Source: a bacterium (GTDB lineage: Bacteria; Krumholzibacteriota; Krumholzibacteriia; WVZY01). Taken from it: a stretch of 7,125 bases of DNA. Position 1 is the first letter of the stretch; every line of letters begins with the position of its first letter. Of the stretch, positions 1 through 3,979 are shown piece by piece. Below the pieces are notes generated by a model. That model was not told where the DNA came from. It saw only the letters and a list, made by a program, of their open reading frames with translations, and made no database searches. Where the stretch lies: positions 1 through 7,125 of the forward strand of contig JAPUJU010000366.1 in NCBI GenBank assembly GCA_027296025.1, given 5' to 3'. The translations under genes were made by a program, and so were the position numbers.

Positions 1-1
1 A

Positions 2-982
2 AAGCATGGCCTCGGCGCCGGCAACGGTACGATGCTTGTCTACGCGACGGGCGAGACACACACGTGGATTCAGAAAGCCCTCGATCTGTTCGGCTTCGGC
101 ACGGACGCGATTCGCACCATACCTCACGACGAGCACCTCCGCGCGGATGTCGAAGCGATGCGCACGTTGATCGAGGATGACCGGCGTCGTGGCGATCATC
201 CTTTTCTCGTGGTTGGAAGCGCGGGAACGGTGAGCACCGGCGCGATCGATCCCCTTGGCGACATGGCGGCAGTCGCTCGTGAATACGGACTGTGGTTTCA
301 CGTAGACGGTGCGTACGGTGCGCTCGCTGCCGCCCTCCCTGACGCATCCGAACGGTTGAAGGCCTTGAGCGAAGCAGACTCCGTGGCCGTCGATCCGCAC
401 AAGTGGCTCTACTCGCCACTCGAGGCCGGATGCGTTCTGGTCCGCGATCCCGCGACGCTACCGGCCGCGTTCAGTTACACGCCGTCGTACTACCACTTCG
501 AATCGGAAGATGAACCGAAAACCAACTTCTATGAATACGGCTTTCAAAATTCGCGCGGGGTCCGCGCTCTCAAAACGTGGCTGGGCATCCGGCAGGTCGG
601 GCGCAACGGTTATGTGAAAATGATTTCCGACGATATCTTCCTCGCCGGAGAGTTGTACCGGCTCGTGAACGAACACGCCGAACTGGAAGCGTTCACACAT
701 TCGTTGAGCATCACGACGTTCCGTTATGTTCCCGAAGGGCTGCAAGCGGGAACAACTGCTGCGGAGACTTACTTGAACGAGTTGAACGAAGCCCTTCTGA
801 CGAAGCTGAAAGCCAGCGGTGAGCTGTTCCTTTCCAACGCCGTCGTGAACGACACCTTCCTGCTTCGCGCGTGCATCGTCAACTTTCGAACATCCCTCGA
901 CGACATGGAGAAGACACCCTCCATCATCGTCGAACACGGCCGGGCGCTCGACGGCGACCTCCGTCCGTCGTCGCTCCGGTAA
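2..982 (+). CDS. PLP-dependent group II amino acid decarboxylase (aromatic-L-amino-acid decarboxylase-like), 5'-truncated
   Basis: Cytosolic enzyme expected to remove the alpha-carboxyl group of an amino acid using pyridoxal phosphate; the substrate cannot be read from the sequence. The frame is open to the window edge, so the N-terminal portion is missing. Counting from the methionine at 32, which is internal and not the start, the family landmarks are in order: His10 in G-E-T-H-T-W, the usual ring-stacking histidine; G-T-V-S-T-G-A-I-D-P (65-74); H-V-D-G-A-Y-G (90-96), whose Asp contacts the pyridine nitrogen; and V-D-P-H-K-W (120-125), with Lys124 (codon 401-403) as the Schiff-base lysine. 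The C-terminus, with R-A-C-I-V-N-F-R-T-S and a final D-L-R-P-S-S-L-R, is typical of complete family members, so the TAA at 980-982 is the natural end. About 326 residues are present of a usual 450-480. Fold assignment is secure. The exact substrate (Trp, Tyr, DOPA, Phe, or other) is open. Confidence 0.93.
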   Translation, partial: KHGLGAGNGTMLVYATGETHTWIQKALDLFGFGTDAIRTIPHDEHLRADVEAMRTLIEDDRRRGDHPFLVVGSAGTVSTGAIDPLGDMAAVAREYGLWFHVDGAYGALAAALPDASERLKALSEADSVAVDPHKWLYSPLEAGCVLVRDPATLPAAFSYTPSYYHFESEDEPKTNFYEYGFQNSRGVRALKTWLGIRQVGRNGYVKMISDDIFLAGELYRLVNEHAELEAFTHSLSITTFRYVPEGLQAGTTAAETYLNELNEALLTKLKASGELFLSNAVVNDTFLLRACIVNFRTSLDDMEKTPSIIVEHGRALDGDLRPSSLR

Positions 983-1257
983 TCCCGGCGCTGCTGTATT
1001 CTCGGAGAAAAAACAAAGACGGGTGGGCCGACCGTACCGTGCACGGCGTCCGTATGCGGAGAAAAGTGTGCACGAGCCAACCCACCCGGGCCTTCAGCGG
1101 GTCCCCGACAATGGGGACACGGCCAGCAAGAAGGTACGTGCATAGAAAAGCGCGTGGAGCGTTTGCGCAATGAGGAGAAAATCGGCAGAAATTGGGTACA
1201 TCGTCTAACGGCTGCCCGCGCCTTGCGATAGAGCCGAGAAGGGACGCCGGGAAGCGC
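983..1257. other. Intergenic region with nested inverted repeats
   Basis: No ORF here has a credible start, ribosome binding site or recognisable protein. The interval holds the terminator-like hairpin at 1008-1087 (listed separately) and a second perfect hairpin in which GTCCCC (1101-1106) pairs with GGGGAC (1113-1118) around a six-base loop. The latter is flanked by GGCC at 1089-1092 and 1121-1124, which can extend it. The minus-strand reading frames that cross this stretch run on into the antisense of the decarboxylase and are treated as shadows. About 170 nt between the two minus-strand terminators (1088-1257) could hold a small RNA, but I see no promoter for it. Confidence 0.5.
1008..1087 (-). 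terminator. Long intrinsic-terminator-like hairpin, minus strand
   Basis: On the minus strand GGGTGGG (1087-1081) pairs with CCCACCC (1027-1021). If G-U wobbles are allowed the helix continues to 13 pairs (1087-1075 with 1033-1021). It is capped by a second 6-bp helix (GTGCAC 1073-1068 with GTGCAC 1044-1039) and a small TCCG/CGGA hairpin (1060-1049). It is followed by GTC, TTT, G and six T (1020-1008). On the plus strand the same wobble positions become A-C mismatches and the A-run precedes the stem, so the structure is read as minus-strand. It is longer than a standard terminator and could instead be the 3' end of a structured RNA. Confidence 0.5.
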
Positions 1258-1288
1258 AAAAAAAGGGATCCCACATGCGTGGGACCCC
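1258..1288 (-). terminator. Rho-independent terminator, minus strand
   Basis: A 10-bp stem (1288-1279 with 1274-1265), loop GCAT, followed directly by seven T residues (1264-1258) on the minus strand. The only non-Watson-Crick pair (1285 with 1268) is G-U on the minus strand but A-C on the plus strand, which fixes the orientation. It lies about 590 nt downstream of the minus-strand promoter at 1856-1885 and about 800 nt downstream of the pilin stop codon, so it probably ends transcription from one or both. Confidence 0.85.
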
Positions 1289-1849
1289 AACGACACCCTC
1301 TAAAAGTAAGCACTTTTGTCTGTAGCAACGCTGTGCCAGCTTTTCACCGCTGGTGCGATCGATCGGTCTTGGGTGACCTGGGGAAATCGCATCACAACCC
1401 TTCACATAGCACTTGCCCCCAACGGATGTCGACAACGATGCGAACTGCGCCGGGCCGTGCCCGGCATCCGCGCTACACCCGGTAAAGCAACCATCGTACC
1501 ATCGCCCATCACGGCTGGATTCTGTGTGCTACCAATTACGTTACGTGTCCGACTGGAAATGCAACCGGGTCAGATTATGTCACCTGCGTCAACAGACTTC
1601 GTCTACGAGGTTGGCACATTTGTGGAGGCATACGTTTTACGACGGACGGAAAAAAACATCCGCGAAAACAGGGCGCTGCAGAAAGCACACATGCGACCTG
1701 TGGGGTCGGCTAGCGTTCGATTCTGGGAATTGCGGATAACTTCTTCATGATTGTCGGCGCATCCTAACGGGAGGGCACCCGTGCCCGTTGAGTGCGTTGC
1801 GTCCTTATTCCCCCTGGGAAGCTCTGTGATCCAGCTATCCGGTATGCAG
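1258..1849 (-). ncRNA. Candidate ~590-nt minus-strand transcript without an intact ORF
   Basis: The interval is bounded by a near-consensus promoter (predicted start near 1849) and a strong intrinsic terminator (1288-1258). No intact minus-strand ORF of convincing quality fills it. Local hairpins on this strand include TTCCC/GGGAA (1820-1808), AACGGG/CCCGTT (1789-1766) closed by CGCA/TGCG (1796-1793 with 1761-1758), a three-part stem with ACCT, CGT, AGAC paired to GTCT, ACG, AGGT around a GAA loop (1611-1582), GCCGGGC/GCCCGGC (1465-1449) and CCAGC/GCTGG (1353-1336). I do not recognise tmRNA, RNase P, SRP or 6S RNA. An alternative is a decayed protein gene: broken frames between 1300 and 1650 read partly protein-like. 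A third option is a long leader with an unrecognised short ORF. Confidence 0.3.
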
Positions 1850-1855
1850 ATCTGA

Positions 1856-1885
1856 ATTATAACATAGGGGTGGTATCTGTATCAA
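1856..1885 (-). promoter_or_regulatory. Sigma-70-type promoter, minus strand
   Basis: On the minus strand TTGATA (1885-1880) is followed after 18 bases by TATAAT (1861-1856), a perfect -10 box with TG two bases upstream of it. Predicted transcription start is near 1849. It points leftwards, away from the small ORF at 1936, and lies in an AT-rich patch of otherwise GC-rich DNA. Plus-strand -10-like hexamers (TATAAC 1858-1863, TATTAT 1890-1895) overlap or adjoin it, so the patch may also serve the small gene, but I see no matching -35 on that strand. Confidence 0.6.
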
Positions 1886-1923
1886 GGCATATTATGCTCT
1901 CAGCGAGTTCGGCGCGTCCATGT

Positions 1924-1930
1924 GAAGGTG
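1924..1930 (+). promoter_or_regulatory. Ribosome binding site of the 47-residue ORF
   Basis: GAAGGTG with a five-base spacer to the ATG at 1936. It matches the anti-Shine-Dalgarno at six of seven positions and selects this start over the longer upstream-open frame. Confidence 0.55.
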
Positions 1931-1935
1931 TTGCT

Positions 1936-2079
1936 ATGAAATACATTAGAGAGTTGCGACGAAGATTTCGGCAGGAAATTCGCAGGCTCTTGCGCGCCGC
2001 TGTGCGCTTCGGGAGCGCAGAACTAGTGTCACTGCTTCAAGAACATCTCTCGCGGAATGCAGGCCGGCAATTCTATTGA
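1936..2079 (+). CDS. Small arginine-rich protein, 47 residues, unknown function
   Basis: I do not recognise this protein. It is supported mainly by its translation signal: GAAGGTG (1924-1930), close to a full anti-SD match, sits five bases before the ATG. The product starts M-K-Y-I-R-E-L-R-R-R and carries 11 arginines in 47 residues, nine of them in the first 24. The spacing of hydrophobic residues (I, L, F, I, L, L) among arginines suggests an amphipathic basic helix, followed by a second possible helix around S-A-E-L-V-S-L-L-Q-E-H-L (27-38). There is no signal peptide, cysteine pair or membrane segment. The frame is open upstream to about 1792, but only this ATG has a good ribosome binding site. 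It ends 10 bases before the convergent pilin stop. A nucleic-acid-binding or membrane-surface peptide is possible; both are inference. It could also be a chance ORF. Confidence 0.45.
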   Translation: MKYIRELRRRFRQEIRRLLRAAVRFGSAELVSLLQEHLSRNAGRQFY

Positions 2080-2089
2080 CGCAGTGAGG

Positions 2090-2527
2090 CTAGACGCCGT
2101 TCGAGACGGCAATCACCTGGGCGGTGCTCCCGAAACCGGTGATGGTGTATCCCTCATTTTGTCCCGCCGGACCGACGAACGGGACGTAGCCAACCTCTCC
2201 TGGATTTGCCGCAGCCCCCGACGACAGCGGGACATCTATCGCCTTCGTAAACGGGTTCTGGAGAAGAGCGCCGCCCGGAAGAAGATCGTCAATGGTGTTT
2301 CCGGTGGCCGTCACATCGGTATCGGTGTCCGAAGCGTACACACCCTCGTTCTGCACGGCGAAATCTTCGCTGGCCAGCTGCACTGTGTGACAATTGCTTT
2401 TTACAACAGCTTCTTTCGCTCGTGACGTAAAACGCATAAAGTTGGGAATCACGATCGCGGCCAATATTCCGATGATCACGACGACGATCATCAGCTCGAT
2501 CAGTGTAAAGCCCTTACGATCCATCAT
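2090..2527 (-). CDS. Type IV prepilin (class III signal, major-pilin-like)
   Basis: Pilin subunit exported across the inner membrane, cleaved and N-methylated by prepilin peptidase, then assembled into a type IV pilus or pseudopilus. The 145-residue product begins M-M-D-R-K-G followed by F-T-L-I-E-L: the leader is six residues, cleavage falls after Gly6, Phe7 becomes residue 1 and Glu11 is the conserved Glu5. The hydrophobic helix runs to about residue 28 (I-V-V-V-I-I-G-I-L-A-A-I-V-I-P-N-F). The globular part is short, with a Thr/Asp-rich stretch (S-D-T-D-T-D-V-T, 66-73), a Gly/Pro-rich loop and a single Cys46, so there is no disulfide-bounded D-region. A GAGGAA seven bases before the ATG at 2527 selects this start; a second ATG follows immediately and the upstream GTG at 2566 has no support. 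No other pilus assembly genes lie in the window. A T2SS pseudopilin is the alternative, but the length and composition resemble major pilins of uncultured phyla. Confidence 0.92.
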   Translation of the reverse strand: MMDRKGFTLIELMIVVVIIGILAAIVIPNFMRFTSRAKEAVVKSNCHTVQLASEDFAVQNEGVYASDTDTDVTATGNTIDDLLPGGALLQNPFTKAIDVPLSSGAAANPGEVGYVPFVGPAGQNEGYTITGFGSTAQVIAVSNGV

Positions 2528-2534
2528 AATGACG

Positions 2535-2540
2535 TTCCTC
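2535..2540 (-). promoter_or_regulatory. Ribosome binding site of the prepilin gene
   Basis: GAGGAA on the minus strand with a seven-base spacer to the ATG at 2527-2525. It favours the first of two consecutive ATG codons, giving a six-residue leader peptide. Confidence 0.7.
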
Positions 2541-2558
2541 GCAATTTCGGGACACTCT

Positions 2559-2573
2559 GCGAACACCAGTCCA
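2559..2573 (-). promoter_or_regulatory. Possible sigma-54 (-24/-12) promoter of the prepilin gene
   Basis: On the minus strand a TGG (2573-2571) is followed by TCGCA, with exactly ten bases between the GG and GC dinucleotides, the spacing sigma-54 requires. The -24 box matches only at TGG and the -12 box at four of five positions. The start would fall near 2547, about 20 nt before the pilin ATG. Sigma-54 control of pilA is known in several bacteria. The match is weak and no enhancer site was identified. Confidence 0.25.
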
Positions 2574-2732
2574 CGCTACATCGCAAGTGCCGTGCCCGTT
2601 CGCAATGAATTGCGGCCGCCCCCTGACTTTACGGTGGCTCGGGAATGGTGCTTCGTGGTATGGTTGGATCTCGCAACGTTTGACGTACCAGTGAATTGGC
2701 GTGCTGGAAGGAGAGGCACTGGCGGCTCGGTG

Positions 2733-3911
2733 ATGGTCAACCTGGATAAGAAGACACACGTGGGGGTCGTGGGCGCGGGCACGATGGGGAGCGGAATTGC
2801 CCACGTGGCCGCGGCGTACGGGCACGCGGTGAGCGTCTTCGACACAGACGCCGGTGCTCGCAAGAGGGCCGGGAACGTCCTCGAAAAAGTCCTCGACCGG
2901 CTTGTCTCGAAAGGCCGAATCGATGCCGCGGCGGCGGGCGCGATAAAGGAACGTGTCGTTTTTGTAGACAAGCTGGACGCACTGGCCCCCTGCGGGCTCG
3001 TCATCGAAGCAATCATCGAAGATCTTGCAGCCAAGAACGATCTATTCACGAAACTCGAGTCGACCGTTGATGAACCTTCCGTTCTGGCGACCAACACATC
3101 GTCCCTATCCATCGCCTCGATTGCCTCCGCGTGTAAACACCCGGAACGCGTCCTCGGAATCCATTTTTTTAACCCCGCCCCATTGATGCCACTTGTAGAA
3201 ATCATCCCCGGCATCGACACAAGCGAGAAGATCTCCGGCTCCACGAGGTCGCTGATCGACGCCTGGGGCAAGACAACGGTCGTCGCGAAGGACACCCCCG
3301 GCTTCATCGTAAACCGGGTGGCCCGCCCGTTTTATGGCGAGTCGCTGAGAATCCTGGAGGAAGGAATTGCGGATGTCGTCACGATTGACTGGGCGATGAA
3401 GCAGTTCGGCGGCTTCCGCATGGGTCCGTTCGAATTAATGGACTTCATCGGAAACGACGTCAACTACACCGTCACCGAATCAGTGTTCAACTCCTTCTTC
3501 CACGACCCGCGCTACAAACCATCGTTTACCCAGAAACGCCTCGTGGAGGCCGGCCGGCTGGGCCGCAAAACGGAGCGCGGCTTCTACGATTACGCGGCCG
3601 GGACACCGGCGCCGAAAGCCGACGAAGACGAAGCGCGCGGGCGCGAGATTTTCATGCGCGTCCTCGTCATGTTGATCAACGAAGCGGCCGATGCATTGTT
3701 CTGGCAGGTCGCCACTCGGGAAGACATCGATCTTGCGATGACGAAGGGAGTCAACTATCCAAAAGGACTTCTCGCGTGGGCGGATGAGATCGGCCTCGAC
3801 GAGGTCCTTCGCCGGATGGAATCGCTCCAGCACGAGTACGGCGAAGACCGGTACCGGCCAAGCCCATTACTGAGGCGCCTCTCCGGGGCGGGAGAGACAT
3901 TCCACACGTGA
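2733..3911 (+). CDS. 3-hydroxyacyl-CoA dehydrogenase (3-hydroxybutyryl-CoA dehydrogenase/PaaH family), two C-terminal domains
   Basis: Cytosolic NAD-dependent oxidation of (S)-3-hydroxyacyl-CoA to 3-ketoacyl-CoA, the third step of beta-oxidation or a reversible step of butyrate or phenylacetate-type pathways. In the 392-residue product the Rossmann domain spans about 8-185, with the dinucleotide motif G14-A-G16-T-M-G19. Aligned to human HADH, the active-site residues are all kept: Ser123 (N-T-S-S), His144 (G-I-H-F-F-N-P), Glu156 (L-V-E-I-I-P) and Asn194 (G-F-I-V-N-R). The first helical C-terminal domain (186-287) ends in the characteristic G-F-Y-D-Y. A second, shorter copy (303-382) contains L-I-N-E-A-A-D-A and D-L-A-M-T-K-G-V-N-Y-P-K-G, so the protein is about 100 residues longer than the 280-residue single-domain enzymes and shorter than E. 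coli PaaH. Start: ATG 2733, directly preceded by an in-frame GTG (2730). The purine-rich AAGGAGAGG (2708-2716) is 13-16 bases away, rather far. Upstream open frame lacks homology. No pathway partners are visible; chain-length preference is unknown. Confidence 0.95.
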   Translation: MVNLDKKTHVGVVGAGTMGSGIAHVAAAYGHAVSVFDTDAGARKRAGNVLEKVLDRLVSKGRIDAAAAGAIKERVVFVDKLDALAPCGLVIEAIIEDLAAKNDLFTKLESTVDEPSVLATNTSSLSIASIASACKHPERVLGIHFFNPAPLMPLVEIIPGIDTSEKISGSTRSLIDAWGKTTVVAKDTPGFIVNRVARPFYGESLRILEEGIADVVTIDWAMKQFGGFRMGPFELMDFIGNDVNYTVTESVFNSFFHDPRYKPSFTQKRLVEAGRLGRKTERGFYDYAAGTPAPKADEDEARGREIFMRVLVMLINEAADALFWQVATREDIDLAMTKGVNYPKGLLAWADEIGLDEVLRRMESLQHEYGEDRYRPSPLLRRLSGAGETFHT

Positions 3912-3979
3912 CGGCTCGAGACGAGCAGCGAACGCGAGTAACACCGGTCGTCTCCGAACCCGTCCCGCGTCCGAGTCAC
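3912..3979. other. Convergent intergenic gap between dehydrogenase and ATPase genes
   Basis: Sixty-eight bases separate two stop codons on opposite strands. I find only a weak four-pair hairpin (CTCG-AGA-CGAG, 3916-3926) and no T-run on either strand, so no intrinsic terminator is visible for either gene. Confidence 0.4.

Larger units (their letters stand above)
2528..2732. other. Divergent intergenic region between pilin and dehydrogenase
   Basis: This stretch separates the leftward pilin gene from the rightward dehydrogenase and must hold both promoters. Besides the pilin ribosome binding site and possible sigma-54 element, it contains a perfect palindrome, CGCAAT-GA-ATTGCG (2601-2614), that could be an operator. 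No convincing sigma-70 promoter is visible for the dehydrogenase; a TTGACG (2679-2684) lacks a good -10 partner. Confidence 0.45.

Noticed and set aside
769..1328. Minus-strand open frames over the decarboxylase 3' end and beyond (924-1328, 769-1296)
   Set aside because: They overlap the well-supported decarboxylase C-terminus and two terminator-like hairpins, have no ribosome binding sites and contain no known motif. The C-x-x-C-like cysteines in one frame are not part of a recognisable zinc ribbon.
1705..1735. tRNA-like T-loop string GTTCGATTC on the plus strand
   Set aside because: The flanking bases do not form the five-pair T stem, and no D-arm, anticodon arm or acceptor helix can be placed around it.
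1316..1750. A 144-codon plus-strand open frame starting at TTG
   Set aside because: There is no ribosome binding site before the TTG, no in-frame ATG until late in the frame, and no recognisable domain. An overlapping second plus frame (1413-1739) is equally open, which suggests chance. It remains a weak alternative for this gene-poor stretch.
2096..2110. GCCGT/ACGGC hairpin near the end of the pilin gene as a terminator for the small plus-strand ORF
   Set aside because: It has only five pairs, no T-run follows on the plus strand, and it lies inside pilin coding sequence.
2528..2566. Upstream GTG start for the pilin (2566)
   Set aside because: It would add 13 residues before a leader that is already complete. 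The GAGGAA site is placed for the ATG at 2527.
2394..2732. N-terminal extension of the dehydrogenase to the TTG at 2394
   Set aside because: The extra 113 codons overlap the pilin gene antisense and precede the Rossmann strand by far more than in any family member. The ATG at 2733 places the dinucleotide motif at the expected distance.
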